Shown here one piece after another: positions 1-8,740 of a stretch of 62,510 nucleotides of DNA. Under the pieces are notes generated by a model. The model did no database searches, was not told the DNA's origin, and saw only the letters and a list, made by a program, of their open reading frames with translations. The position numbers and the translations under genes were made by a program. Source of the stretch: a virus; IMG/VR virus record IMGVR_UViG_3300035698_030975, positions 1 to 62,510 of that record; one strand, given 5' to 3'. How positions within the stretch are numbered: position 1 is the first letter of the stretch; every line of letters starts with the position of its first letter.

Positions 1-1
1 A

Positions 2-1702
2 GATACTGACCGGTATCCATATGATGGATATCAAACCCATGCTTTGTGGGATTTCACTTCATCTTCCGATCTTGATATTAGAATCGTGATTGATGGAACT
101 GATAATGTAACCATTGACAACGTTGTCCAAAGTATTGATTTAGCAGACCTGGAAGGATTAGAAGTTTCAACTGCGAATGTTGTAAGTGAAATTAACACAC
201 AAATTTTAGCCGGAACTATTCCTGGTGGTTTTGAAGCTCTTGCAGTAGGAAATAACCTTTCTCTCAGAACTCTTCATCATGGAGAAGATGCGAGACTTTT
301 AGTAAAGGCTGACAGCACAACCTTTGAGATCTTTGGATTTAATACTCCTCATAGTGATCCAACAGACGCTACATCAACTACCTTAAATGATAATGTTACC
401 GCAGAAGGAGTTACTCCTTCTGGAATTAGTGGAGCAGCTAATATTGCCACTTTGGGATTAGTAACTGGCGATGAGAATGCCACCGGTGCTATAACTTTTT
501 CAATTGCAGCAGATTCGGCTGGAATTGAAGGTAATGAAACCCAAATAAAAATTACCAACGATATCCGTGAAGGAGTCTTTACTCTCGAAGTTTATAATAA
601 TGGAGTGCAAGTTGAATCTTGGGGAAATTTAACAAAAGACCAGACAAGTCGATATTATGTTGAAACTTTTCTATCTTTAGTTTCTGATTTTGCCAGATGT
701 GAAGACGTGACAACTATCGCAGCTTCTCCATTAGATGGAACTTACGATCTCGCAGGCGGAACTGATGGCATTCCTGCTGATCCTGATGACCAAGATGCTT
801 TAATTATTGGTAATAGTTTAGGATATACTGGCATATTTTCATTATCAGAACCAGAACAAATTGATATTGATGTGGTTGCAGCCCCAGGTCATGCATCGAC
901 CTCGGTTGTGGCAGCTCTTATTGAAATGTGTCGTGATTATCGAATGGATTGTATTGCCATTATAGATCCGCCATTCGGGTTGACGGTTAAAGAAATTGTG
1001 CATTGGCAGAATGGAACACACCCACTTAACACCACCCGGTTTGACAGTGATTTTGCTGCTCTATACTGGCCATGGCTTAAGTTAAGAGATACATTCAATA
1101 GAGTAGATGTGTGGGTTCCGCCATCTGGTTCGGTTATGGCTGTTTATGCCAGGAACGATCAATTGGCGGCACCTTGGTTCGCACCAGCCGGTGAAAACCG
1201 TGGCATAGTGCCTAGCATTACAGATGTTTATTCGCGTCCGACACTTTCCGAACGTGATTCAATGTATGGAAATCGCAACGCTGTGAATCCGATTATTTTT
1301 CCTGCTAGTCTTCAAGATTTTGCTGTCATGGGTCAAAAAACCCTACAACGAACGCCGACTGCGCTGGATAGAGTGAATGTTAGAAGGCTCTTATTTGTGC
1401 TTGAAAAACGAATCAGAGCAGCTTCTAGACGATTACTTTTCGAACCACATGATGAAATTTTCCGTCGTAACTTCATAGATCTTGCTACGGTAATTTTGCA
1501 AGAAGTTAAAACGGGCAGAGGTCTCACCGCTTTCATTATTCAAGCCGATGAGGAACTTAACACTCCTGACGTAATCGACAGAAATGAATTTAGAGCAAGA
1601 ATTGGAGTTCAACCAACTCGTGCGGTTGAATTTATATTTATTGAATTTAGCATTCACAGAACTGGCAGTTTCACTGAAAACGCCGATGCTATCACATTTT
1701 AG
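2..1702 (+). CDS. Phage tail sheath protein (5' partial)
   Basis: This is the contractile tail sheath, which surrounds the tail tube and shortens during infection. The reading frame is open to the first bases of the window with no stop, so the gene starts outside it; the first internal start-like codon is a TTG at 44. The C-terminal half carries the family hallmarks: a P-W-F-A-P-A-G-x-N-R-G segment, then a long basic helix region and a C-terminal beta domain rich in F-I-F-I-E-F. The visible part is 566 residues. It is followed by a hairpin at 1714-1739 and then by tail tube genes, the usual sheath-tube order in T4-like phages. Confidence 0.9.
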   Translation, partial: DTDRYPYDGYQTHALWDFTSSSDLDIRIVIDGTDNVTIDNVVQSIDLADLEGLEVSTANVVSEINTQILAGTIPGGFEALAVGNNLSLRTLHHGEDARLLVKADSTTFEIFGFNTPHSDPTDATSTTLNDNVTAEGVTPSGISGAANIATLGLVTGDENATGAITFSIAADSAGIEGNETQIKITNDIREGVFTLEVYNNGVQVESWGNLTKDQTSRYYVETFLSLVSDFARCEDVTTIAASPLDGTYDLAGGTDGIPADPDDQDALIIGNSLGYTGIFSLSEPEQIDIDVVAAPGHASTSVVAALIEMCRDYRMDCIAIIDPPFGLTVKEIVHWQNGTHPLNTTRFDSDFAALYWPWLKLRDTFNRVDVWVPPSGSVMAVYARNDQLAAPWFAPAGENRGIVPSITDVYSRPTLSERDSMYGNRNAVNPIIFPASLQDFAVMGQKTLQRTPTALDRVNVRRLLFVLEKRIRAASRRLLFEPHDEIFRRNFIDLATVILQEVKTGRGLTAFIIQADEELNTPDVIDRNEFRARIGVQPTRAVEFIFIEFSIHRTGSFTENADAITF

Positions 1703-1713
1703 TAATAAAAATT

Positions 1714-1739
1714 CTAGCCCGACATTAGAGTCGGGCTAG
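1714..1739 (+). terminator. Stem-loop between sheath and tube genes
   Basis: A perfect 10-bp stem (CTAGCCCGAC paired with GTCGGGCTAG) closes a 6-nt loop just after the sheath stop. No clear T-run follows, so it may be a weak terminator or an mRNA processing or stability element that sets sheath and tube levels apart. The tube gene's Shine-Dalgarno (AAGGAG, 1749-1754) comes right after. Confidence 0.6.
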
Positions 1740-1760
1740 GACTTATTTAAGGAGACTCAT

Positions 1761-2342
1761 ATGGGAATACAAATGGGAATGGGCGAATTAGGGACAGAAG
1801 GAATTATCCACAAACGTAAATTTAGGTGGACTTTTGAAGTCGTTGGACCTTGTTTCGCAGGAAATAAAATTGGCAGGCATTTTGTAAAAATAGCAAATCG
1901 ACCTAATTTATCAATTGAAGAAACAGAAATAAATTACCTCAATGCTAAAACTTGGATTCCTGGTAAAGCAACATGGGAAACTATTACTGTAACTTATTAT
2001 GATATTGCAGGTGACGCAAACATTGGTTTGTGGAGCTGGATTGCTGCTGTTTATGATTACACTACACCAGACGACCTTTATCAAGCATCAGCCAGAAAAG
2101 ATTATGCTGGAGTATGCACCTTGATTATGTATGATGGTTGCGGTAACGAATTGGAAATCTGGACATTGAGTGATTGCTGGCCGCAAGCCGTTAACTTTGG
2201 AGATCTTGATTATTCTTCATCTGAAGAGGCTACGATTGAACTTACTCTTCGTTATGGAAAAGTCAAGTATGATGGAAGCATGTGCGGTAGTAATCCTTCA
2301 GGCTGTTGCATAACAGGCTGTAGTGGCACCGCGATGGGTTAA
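1761..2342 (+). CDS. T4 gp19-like tail tube protein (copy 1)
   Basis: Inner tail tube subunit of the gp19 family, which stacks in rings through which DNA passes. The 193-residue length fits, and the typical pattern is present: K-R-K-F-R-W-T-F near residue 20, Y-D-G-C-G-N-E-L-E-I-W at mid-protein, then the G-D-L-D-Y-S-S-x-E strand and a closing E-L-T-L-R-Y. The ATG has a strong AAGGAG 6 nt upstream. A Cys/Gly-rich tail (C-G-S-N-P-S-G-C-C) follows the fold and is unusual. A paralogue lies directly downstream. Confidence 0.88.
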   Translation: MGIQMGMGELGTEGIIHKRKFRWTFEVVGPCFAGNKIGRHFVKIANRPNLSIEETEINYLNAKTWIPGKATWETITVTYYDIAGDANIGLWSWIAAVYDYTTPDDLYQASARKDYAGVCTLIMYDGCGNELEIWTLSDCWPQAVNFGDLDYSSSEEATIELTLRYGKVKYDGSMCGSNPSGCCITGCSGTAMG

Positions 2343-2384
2343 CAACCTGTATTGGTCATATCGTTTGTATTCTTTTGTATTCTT

Positions 2385-2410
2385 ACCTTCGGCTCCTAAG
2401 AGCCGAAGGT
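2385..2410 (+). terminator. Stem-loop between the two tail tube genes
   Basis: A perfect 10-bp stem, ACCTTCGGCT with AGCCGAAGGT, encloses CCTAAG. It lacks a T-run and resembles the hairpin before copy 1. It probably reduces readthrough or stabilises the upstream mRNA 3' end. Confidence 0.55.
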
Positions 2411-2435
2411 TATGGGTTTGCCCTTCTGAGGTTTT

Positions 2436-3002
2436 ATGATATCCGGCCGAATTAATCAAGAGAATCGTGGAGCAATACCTTCAAGTTCCAGCCTTCAACA
2501 GATGGGACTGGGAAAGCTAGGTAGCGATGCTATATGTTTTAAACGAAAATTTCGTTGGCAATTTCGCATACCAGAAATATCTGTAGAGGGAATAAATGCT
2601 TTAATGCCTGAAAAATCTGCGCGTCCTAGCATTAGTTTCAAAGAAATAGAAGTTCAGCACATAACTGAAACTATTTATTTTGCTGGAAAACCTGAGTGGA
2701 AACCAGTCAATCTCACCCTTTATGACACAAAAACAAAAAAAAATCCCATTTTTAAATGGCTCAAGGAACAATATAATCCTTGTGATGGAGTGTGGAAAGC
2801 ACCCTTGCCTGACACTTGGAAGAAGGCTCGGGCATATTTAGAGATGTATGATGGGTGTGGAAATATATTAGAGAAATGGGTTTTCGAAAACGTATGGCCG
2901 AATGCCATAGAATGGGGAAGTTTAGACATGGGGGACTCTGAGTACGCAACAGTAGATCTTACTTTACGTTATGACCGAGCATTTATTGAAGAAGAATGTT
3001 AA
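2436..3002 (+). CDS. T4 gp19-like tail tube protein (copy 2)
   Basis: This is a second tail tube paralogue of 188 residues. It shares with copy 1 the K-R-K-F-R-W motif, Y-D-G-C-G-N-I-L-E-K-W, the W-P-x-A-x-x-(F/W)-G-(D/S)-L-D strand and a terminal L-T-L-R-Y. Its N-terminus has about 20 extra residues. A GAGG Shine-Dalgarno lies 5 nt before the ATG. Two diverged tubes may form different tail segments, such as the main tube and the tip or connector; that is inference. Confidence 0.85.
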   Translation: MISGRINQENRGAIPSSSSLQQMGLGKLGSDAICFKRKFRWQFRIPEISVEGINALMPEKSARPSISFKEIEVQHITETIYFAGKPEWKPVNLTLYDTKTKKNPIFKWLKEQYNPCDGVWKAPLPDTWKKARAYLEMYDGCGNILEKWVFENVWPNAIEWGSLDMGDSEYATVDLTLRYDRAFIEEEC

Positions 3003-3235
3003 TTGCCTAATTCATTTTTAAGTATCTCGCGACATTCAGCTAGAGCATCTTCTAATTGTTTTGTTTTCCATCCCAAAACTCTACAAGCTCCACTCTTATT
3101 CAATCGACCTTTTTTAGTATAAACTTTACTTTCATTATCCAGAAGCATTTTTACAAGTTTTGTGTACCCGCGTGATGCTAATTTCTGAATCATTTCTTGT
3201 TGTTCTAAAATATCTGTTTCATTATAACTTTTCAT
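2999..3235 (-). CDS. Small helical protein, HTH-like C-terminus
   Basis: A 78-residue basic protein not recognised as a named family. The C-terminal half (G-A-C-R-V-L-G-W-K-T-K-Q-L-E-D-A-L) looks like a Fis-type helix-turn-helix. It lies just downstream of the late sigma factor gene on the same strand, so a role in transcription is possible. It converges on tail tube copy 2, whose stop codon it overlaps by 4 bases. Confidence 0.55.
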   Translation of the reverse strand: MKSYNETDILEQQEMIQKLASRGYTKLVKMLLDNESKVYTKKGRLNKSGACRVLGWKTKQLEDALAECREILKNELGN

Positions 3236-3268
3236 ATTTTGTATTGTAATATAAAAGGAACCTCTAAA

Positions 3269-3808
3269 TCAATAACTATTTTTCCAATTAGGAATTTCTT
3301 TACCATTTTTAATTATTAATTGATTTTCAACAACTTGAAGATATCGAAGATATTTCTTTTTTAATTCGTTATAATTTCGAGCTGTTCTATACAATTGTCG
3401 AAAGTGATTTAAAATACAAGTTGTCATGTAATTAAATGCTTTGCCTTTTCTTGGATCAAAACGATCTATTTTTTCAAAACATATCATAACACCTTCCTGA
3501 ACTGCATCATCTGCATCTATAAGATTAAATCGAGCATATCTGACTAGATTTTCAGACAAGGTATAGAAAGCCATTGCCAATTCTTGTTTTGACAAATTGT
3601 GTTCATTGTCTGCGGTCTTATATACTTGAAGGTTTTCTTCTAAAAGTTTTTTATCTAAACTTTTACTTACTTTACGACGTTGTTTCCTTTGATTCATATC
3701 CTCTAAATCTTCAATAATTAACTCATATCTAGATTTTTCTTTTTTTGTTTTTTGAAATCTGGATATCACACCCTCAAATTTTTTGTTATTGAGATATTCT
3801 GTTGCCAT
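3269..3808 (-). CDS. T4 gp55-like late-transcription sigma factor
   Basis: A small sigma factor that would direct host RNA polymerase to phage late promoters. The 179-residue protein contains the sigma region 2-like block D-A-D-D-A-V-Q-E-G-V, F-D-P-R-K-G-K-A-F-N-Y-M-T-T-C-I-L-N-H-F, as in T4 gp55. The ATG at 3808 is preferred to the TTG at 3820 because the segment between is not conserved-looking and a GGTGG lies upstream. No T4-like TATAAATA late promoter was recognised with confidence before structural genes here, so its target motif may differ. Confidence 0.82.
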   Translation of the reverse strand: MATEYLNNKKFEGVISRFQKTKKEKSRYELIIEDLEDMNQRKQRRKVSKSLDKKLLEENLQVYKTADNEHNLSKQELAMAFYTLSENLVRYARFNLIDADDAVQEGVMICFEKIDRFDPRKGKAFNYMTTCILNHFRQLYRTARNYNELKKKYLRYLQVVENQLIIKNGKEIPNWKNSY

Positions 3809-3911
3809 ATATACCACCAAGAGAAAGATAATGAGTTATAATATATTTGCATCAACTCATTTTTTTTGACGCAAATTTTGCCAATCGTTTCTTTCTTTCT
3901 CTTCTACTTCC

Positions 3912-4115
3912 ATGAAAGACCTTTCTGTGGCGATACATGCCTTGACTACTATATTAGAGAACCCTTTGATAGAAAAAGGATATAAACAATTACAAAATTT
4001 TTATTTAACAGAAGGTTTGAAGCACAAAGCAGATTCCATAAATCACTTAATAGAAAACAAATTCAATGTTGAAAATCCACTTACTAACCCAAAACAACGA
4101 GAAAATAATAGCTAA
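3912..4115 (+). CDS. Small hypothetical protein
   Basis: A 67-residue, mostly helical protein of unknown function. It is divergent from the sigma factor gene and overlaps the next gene by 50 bases. No clear Shine-Dalgarno is visible before the ATG, so it may be only weakly expressed or not a gene. Confidence 0.4.
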   Translation: MKDLSVAIHALTTILENPLIEKGYKQLQNFYLTEGLKHKADSINHLIENKFNVENPLTNPKQRENNS

Positions 4116-5001
4116 AGCATTACACTCTTTATTGCCATTAAAATCCGAAATTATTGTTGGAGACATGGGAAGTGGAGATAATACATTGCGAATCTGCAAA
4201 TCTTGTGGAGTAGAAACTATTCAACTAGGTAAAATTTCTGATTATTCGGTTGCCCGAAACAGATTGTTAGGTCCAGATATGAATTTTTACTTACATCCTT
4301 GGGAGGTATTGGTTGATGGACATGATTTTATTCGCAACACCTCTGAAAGTGCTTGTCAGATAACAATTTTTAACAACAATATTGTAACCTATGAAATCAG
4401 ACTTTGGAAAAATTCAAAATTTATAAACCCAGTTTATGAAACCATTAAACTTCAACATACAACTAGAATTGGAACAATTTATAGTGGGACTCCACAAAAA
4501 AATCTTAAAGACATCCTACAAATAACGAAAAGGTGGAGAGAAACTACGGGATCTATAGAGCCATATTATTATGAGGCGTTAACCTTGTTGTCTTCTTTTA
4601 ATTACGATCAATTTTTACCTATAGCTGAACACTATTTGTCGCTTGACAGGTCTTCTATTTCCGCCACTATGTTGCGTTACTATTTAGCTCAAATTTTACT
4701 CTACCAAGGAAATAGTCCTAAATCAGTTAGAAATATTTTAGTTTGTTTAGTGATGCACCCTTTAATGGCGGAGTTTTGGTGTTTGCTAGGAGATATTTTT
4801 TACAAGCAAGAAAAATACCTCAAAGCAAAAGCATTCTATGAAAATGCTATTATTTTAGGAGCCAGAAGAGAAAACAAAAGTGATTGGCCAATAGATTTAA
4901 ATAAATATAAGAAGTATCCTCAGAAAATGATTTCTAATGTTGAAGAAATTTTATCTAAGGAAACATATTTTGGTTCTAAAATTCCAAATCATTCACAATA
5001 A
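4066..5001 (+). CDS. Glycosyltransferase-like protein with TPR tail
   Basis: The N-terminal ~110 residues resemble a shortened GT-A family 2 glycosyltransferase: L-T-x-N-N-E-x-x-I-A-K-A-L-x-S-L-L-P, I-I-V-G-D-M-G-S-x-D-N-T and Y-S-V-A-R-N-R. The canonical DxD is replaced by a diverged Y-L-H-P-W-E. The C-terminal third holds tetratricopeptide-like helices (W-C-L-L-G-D-I-F-Y-K-Q-E-K-Y-L-K-A-K-A-F-Y-E-N). It may glycosylate a virion or cell-surface target, but the missing DxD leaves catalysis uncertain. The start overlaps the preceding small ORF. Confidence 0.6.
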   Translation: MLKIHLLTQNNEKIIAKALHSLLPLKSEIIVGDMGSGDNTLRICKSCGVETIQLGKISDYSVARNRLLGPDMNFYLHPWEVLVDGHDFIRNTSESACQITIFNNNIVTYEIRLWKNSKFINPVYETIKLQHTTRIGTIYSGTPQKNLKDILQITKRWRETTGSIEPYYYEALTLLSSFNYDQFLPIAEHYLSLDRSSISATMLRYYLAQILLYQGNSPKSVRNILVCLVMHPLMAEFWCLLGDIFYKQEKYLKAKAFYENAIILGARRENKSDWPIDLNKYKKYPQKMISNVEEILSKETYFGSKIPNHSQ

Positions 5002-5332
5002 CTGTAACTTGATCCTCGTAACGACTAAGGGCAAGCTGTTTCCTGCCTGGTGGTAGGGATTTAAGTTTTTTCTGAAGATCGTCGATTTGACAATTTATAA
5101 TAGTCCAGTTATTTTTAATAAGAGATGAAAGGTTTTCATTTTCATTTTCATCTACCTCACGATTTGGAAAATATTCTTTCAATTGCGTTTTGCAATCTTT
5201 TAAAACACTTCTATAAAGAGGAATGTTACAAGGGCATGTGGGATTTTCAAGGAATTTAGTTACGGCATCATGAAGAGTAGATGGTAACATTTTTCTGAAA
5301 CGAGAATCGTTTAAGGCAGATTTAACAGCCAT
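4976..5332 (-). CDS. Hypothetical protein
   Basis: A helical protein of 118 residues from the ATG at 5332 (an upstream in-frame start at 5377 would add 15 Lys/Asn-rich residues). No family was recognised. The gene overlaps the end of the upstream zinc-ribbon gene by a few bases, which suggests translational coupling, and converges on the glycosyltransferase-like gene. Confidence 0.55.
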   Translation of the reverse strand: MAVKSALNDSRFRKMLPSTLHDAVTKFLENPTCPCNIPLYRSVLKDCKTQLKEYFPNREVDENENENLSSLIKNNWTIINCQIDDLQKKLKSLPPGRKQLALSRYEDQVTVIVNDLEF

Positions 5333-5699
5333 CAAGTCGATCTTGTTCTTTTTCGTATTCTTCTTTAGATTCTTCATATGATTTTTTTCTCTCTTGATCT
5401 AAATTTTCCCATTCTATTTTTTTTCTCTCTTGTTCTAATTCTTCACAATGTTGGTCTATTTTTTCTTGAGGATTTGAAATTTTTCGAGGAATGACAACTC
5501 GTCCACAATTAGGACATCGGTATTTTTTAGGTTGTTTTATTGATTTTGGTGTAATTGTTTTTTTAGAAACCGGATCTAGTTTAGGAACGCCACCTGGGAT
5601 GTTTGATGTTTTTAATTTAAAAAGATCTGTATCTGCTCCATCTGTTATTTTTTTCCAATTACAAATTTCACAATAAAGCCGATAGAATTTTTTACTCAT
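5322..5699 (-). CDS. Zinc-ribbon protein with charged coiled-coil tail
   Basis: The 125-residue protein has two CxxC pairs (C-E-I-C near residue 10 and C-P-N-C near residue 62), which could bind one zinc ion. The C-terminal 45 residues are Glu/Lys-rich and likely coiled-coil. Function is unknown. It overlaps the membrane-protein gene upstream by 8 bases in a same-strand chain from 6428 to 4976. Confidence 0.6.
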   Translation of the reverse strand: MSKKFYRLYCEICNWKKITDGADTDLFKLKTSNIPGGVPKLDPVSKKTITPKSIKQPKKYRCPNCGRVVIPRKISNPQEKIDQHCEELEQERKKIEWENLDQERKKSYEESKEEYEKEQDRLDGC

Positions 5700-6063
5700 T
5701 GTCTAATCCCGCCACTACAGAATGGGCCTCTAAATAACTTAAATATGTTGCTCCCCAAGTTGCTATAAAACTTCCTCCCATTCCAAAAATGAAAATTAAA
5801 GACAACAAATCCCAAACAACATCATAAAAAGTAAATTGCCATGATGTTATAAATATCCCACAAAACATTCCCACCCAAAATCCAGTACATTGATAGCAAT
5901 CCATTAATTTATTCAACCACCCCCAGAACCATTTGCAACATTTGCCTTCGGCTAATTTTTCAACTTTCGAGCGTAAGGGGCGAGCGATTGTGGCTGGATC
6001 TACAATAATATTAGTAAATCCAATTACGGCAAAACAAAACAATAACAAACTTCCAAATGTCAT
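5692..6063 (-). CDS. DUF1360-like membrane protein
   Basis: The 123-residue protein has an N-terminal hydrophobic segment, then the D-C-Y-Q-C-T-G-F-W-V-G-M motif typical of DUF1360 membrane proteins, and a further membrane segment near residues 90-110. The ATG at 6063 is chosen over 6081 because a GGAG lies 7 nt upstream of it. DUF1360 proteins are common in T4-like phages and of unknown function; a role at the host inner membrane is inferred. Confidence 0.65.
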   Translation of the reverse strand: MTFGSLLLFCFAVIGFTNIIVDPATIARPLRSKVEKLAEGKCCKWFWGWLNKLMDCYQCTGFWVGMFCGIFITSWQFTFYDVVWDLLSLIFIFGMGGSFIATWGATYLSYLEAHSVVAGLDNE

Positions 6064-6065
6064 TT

Positions 6066-6428
6066 TTATCTCCAAAAACATATATATAGGTGGTCATTGT
6101 CTCTATGAAAGGCAAAATCAATAAACCCTTCTACTTCCTCAATATATTTTTTTACCTCGCCCAACTCACAATCAATGTTTTCAACTAAAGCACAATTTAT
6201 TTTTTTAAGAGTCATTTCACAACCAAAGTATTCACTGAGGATTTTTAAATGTTCGGGTTTTAGCTTATTTATGAATTCAAAAACTGCTCGTTTACCTAAT
6301 TGGCGCAATGTTTTGTCTATTTTGGACAATTTCCACTTGTTAATTATTTGAATGAGTTCGGGAAGTAATTTTGAGATATTTGGATCTCTCAAAATTACTT
6401 CCTCCACATTATGTAGATTTATTTCCAT
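6066..6428 (-). CDS. Hypothetical protein
   Basis: A 120-residue protein rich in helices and hydrophobic heptads, with no recognised motif. It ends two bases before the start of the DUF1360-like gene, so the two are probably co-transcribed. It is divergent from the baseplate-like gene at 6482. Confidence 0.5.
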   Translation of the reverse strand: MEINLHNVEEVILRDPNISKLLPELIQIINKWKLSKIDKTLRQLGKRAVFEFINKLKPEHLKILSEYFGCEMTLKKINCALVENIDCELGEVKKYIEEVEGFIDFAFHRDNDHLYICFWR

Positions 6429-6481
6429 TACACTAATATAAGACTAACTGATTGATAAAAAGATCACCCAAGGAGAAAAAT

Positions 6482-7552
6482 ATGGAAGACGAAACTTTCA
6501 AACCACAAAAAAAATCAATTGATACTTCTGAAATCCACCGAACCGCCGAAGAAAATAAGGCTGCTTTGGATAACATGTCTAAGATGCGAGAGACAATAGC
6601 TCGTGATAGCGGAAGAGAAGAAAATGATCCCAACTTAAATGCTCTTCCAAGAAATGCTCCTCCTCAATTAAGAGAAGCTATGTCAAGAATGAAAGGAAAT
6701 CCTAGGCCAACAGAAGACCCAATTCCTCCTATGCGAGTTACTGGCAGCAGTAAACTTGAAGAACTTTTGAAAGGAATTGAATCAAGTTCTCTTTATGAAA
6801 CCGTTAAATTACCTTCGAATGGAGTATTTTACAATGGCGTTGATGGTCCAACTGATGGGTTTATTAATTTACGCCCTATGACTGGAGAGGAAGAACAAAT
6901 TTTAGCAACGCCTAGATTTGTTAAAAAAGGACAAGCTATCAATATGATTTTTAATCGGTGTATGCAGGAAAAATTTAATGTTGAAAGTTTTTTAACGCAA
7001 GATAGAACTTATATGTTGATTTATTTACGTGGTATTTCCTACACGCCCGAATATGACGTAGAGGTGCGCGACCCCGAAACAGATCAACAATTTGCCACAG
7101 TGATTGATCTTAACTGTTTGTATGTGGATTATTGTCCTTCTGAATTTACTACAGAAAATCTTGTTGATGCGTTGCCAACAACTGGATATCAGTTCCAATA
7201 TCGCCTTGCTCGTGGAAGTGACGAACAAGATGTTCAAAATTATCGAGATCATCGCGTAAAGAATTTTGATACTGCTGGACAGGCTGATGATACTTTATTG
7301 TATAGAACTGCTTTATTGGTAGAAAATATTGAAGGGTTGACAGACAAGTTGGAAATTCGCACTTTGCTGAAAAAGTTACCTATCAATGATGTCGCTTTCT
7401 TAAGAACTGTTGTAAATGAACCGCCCTTTGGTGTAGATACTAAAGTATCTGTAACGAGTCCGTATACGATGCAGGAATTTGAAGTGGAGCTTCCGCTTGA
7501 AGCAAATTTTTTCTTCCCGCGAGCAAAAAGGGAAAAGAAGAATACGGGATAA
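6482..7552 (+). CDS. T4-type baseplate/hub assembly protein (zero-frame product)
   Basis: A 356-residue protein whose second half resembles T4-type baseplate hub proteins (PF12322-like): L-P-S-N-G-V-F-Y, L-R-P-M-T-G-E-E-E-Q, a Y-I/L-R-G-I-S-Y segment and a closing E-L-P-L-E-A-N-F-F-F-P. The first ~110 residues are charged and disordered. The ATG at 6482 has AAGGAG 6 nt upstream; an earlier TTG at 6452 is not supported. The 3' end holds overlapping slippery heptamers (A-AAT-TTT and T-TTT-TTC, 7504-7513) that could shift ribosomes into the -1 frame (see next entry). Confidence 0.7.
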   Translation: MEDETFKPQKKSIDTSEIHRTAEENKAALDNMSKMRETIARDSGREENDPNLNALPRNAPPQLREAMSRMKGNPRPTEDPIPPMRVTGSSKLEELLKGIESSSLYETVKLPSNGVFYNGVDGPTDGFINLRPMTGEEEQILATPRFVKKGQAINMIFNRCMQEKFNVESFLTQDRTYMLIYLRGISYTPEYDVEVRDPETDQQFATVIDLNCLYVDYCPSEFTTENLVDALPTTGYQFQYRLARGSDEQDVQNYRDHRVKNFDTAGQADDTLLYRTALLVENIEGLTDKLEIRTLLKKLPINDVAFLRTVVNEPPFGVDTKVSVTSPYTMQEFEVELPLEANFFFPRAKREKKNTG

Positions 7553-7746
7553 TAGATGCAAGTTTAGATCTTTGGTCTAATTTAATGGAAGAAACATTTT
7601 TCTTTATGTATCACCTTAAGAGAAGTCGCAATGATGTAATGGGTATGCCTATTAATGAAAGAAAATGGGTGATTGAAAGATTCATTCAGCAAAAAGAGCG
7701 TGAAAATGCAGCAATGGAAGCCGCTAAGAGAAAGGCTAAACATTAA
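7501..7746 (+). CDS. -1 frame extension of the baseplate/chaperone gene
   Basis: The -1 frame opens right after a TGA at 7498 and runs to the TAA at 7744-7746. It encodes a well-formed helical domain (L-W-S-N-L-M-E-E-T-F-F-F-M-Y-H, then I-N-E-R-K-W-V-I-E-R-F-I). An internal ATG at 7585 would give 53 residues alone but has no Shine-Dalgarno. The slippery A-AAT-TTT/T-TTT-TTC sits just inside the overlap, so a programmed -1 frameshift giving a fusion of about 420 residues is likely, as in lambda G/GT-type tail chaperones. Coding is well supported; the frameshift is inferred. Confidence 0.6.
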   Translation, partial: SKFFLPASKKGKEEYGIIDASLDLWSNLMEETFFFMYHLKRSRNDVMGMPINERKWVIERFIQQKERENAAMEAAKRKAKH

Positions 7747-8009
7747 TGAGAAAAAAGAAATACTACTCAAAACAATCTAAAAAAAATAAATATAATGAGT
7801 GTTCGGATAGTTTTTATTTTTATCAACAAACAGTTGCAAAAATGGACGAACATCGCCAAATGCTAAATACTGAATTGAATCAGATACTAAAAGAACTAGT
7901 GCCCAGGAAACGTCCGTCGATTAAAGTAGAAATTTCTGATCTCCCGATTTATAAAAAACCTTTATGGAGCAATGAATGGCCATTAAAGAACGATCCCAAA
8001 ACCCCGTAA
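7746..8009 (+). CDS. Small basic hypothetical protein
   Basis: An 87-residue protein with a Lys/Tyr-rich N-terminus and no recognised family. Its ATG overlaps the preceding TAA (TAATG), which suggests coupled translation with the baseplate module. It also overlaps the next gene by 34 bases. Confidence 0.55.
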   Translation: MRKKKYYSKQSKKNKYNECSDSFYFYQQTVAKMDEHRQMLNTELNQILKELVPRKRPSIKVEISDLPIYKKPLWSNEWPLKNDPKTP

Positions 8010-8722
8010 TTGGCAATCAAGTTAGATTGCGCCTGTATACTTATAACGGTAACAGTCGTCATGATGTGGTGGCTGTTAACAGTGTGAAAATATACTTTTT
8101 GGATGCCAACGCAATAACAGAAATTAATGAAGATGGTAGAACTCTATTTCAAACGGTTGACGCTGCAAATATAACACATGCAGATACAGGAGAATATTAC
8201 GTTACAATTACTTTGGAAGACCCTGTATATGTTATCGGACGATATTTAGATGTTTGGGAAATTGAAGTTGAACAAGACCAGCCCGTGGCAACCATTGAAC
8301 AAAAATGGCAAACTTACCCCGATCTTTGGTATACGGGTCCGGAACCCATCATTTATGATTTTAATTTTGGTTTTAGACCAAATAGAATGCGTGTTGGAGA
8401 AAAACGATATCTAACAGTGGATATTTTGCCCAGTGTGCCTAATCTCTCAGCAATGCAACGTTATTATGAGAATTTGGTGGCCATCTCTCCAATCAAAATT
8501 TCAATGGAAATGGCTTGCGGTGATTGTCTTCCAGCAGAACAAGATTTAAGATTGGTAATAGATGAGGAATCTGTTGAATTACGAAAAGCTAATGAAGGAT
8601 ACTATTTTTTAGACACAGAAACCTTGGACCTTGATTGTGGCATATACAACGTATGGTTTGAAATGGAAATAGGCGAAAGCAAATACATTAGCGAAAAACA
8701 ACAATTTGAGATTTTTGCGTAA
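7976..8722 (+). CDS. Probable virion structural protein
   Basis: A 248-residue, beta-rich protein of unknown family with two similar halves: each has V-x-x-Y/F-x-L/D, a D-x-G-x-Y-Y-V/F strand (D-T-G-E-Y-Y-V, N-E-G-Y-Y-F) and a closing E-I/M strand, like Ig-type domains. A GGAG 6 nt before the ATG supports the start. Its place at the end of the structural block, before a terminator, suggests a neck, baseplate or tail decoration component. Confidence 0.55.
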   Translation: MAIKERSQNPVIGNQVRLRLYTYNGNSRHDVVAVNSVKIYFLDANAITEINEDGRTLFQTVDAANITHADTGEYYVTITLEDPVYVIGRYLDVWEIEVEQDQPVATIEQKWQTYPDLWYTGPEPIIYDFNFGFRPNRMRVGEKRYLTVDILPSVPNLSAMQRYYENLVAISPIKISMEMACGDCLPAEQDLRLVIDEESVELRKANEGYYFLDTETLDLDCGIYNVWFEMEIGESKYISEKQQFEIFA

Positions 8723-8740
8723 CGATTCTGTCTTCCCAAG

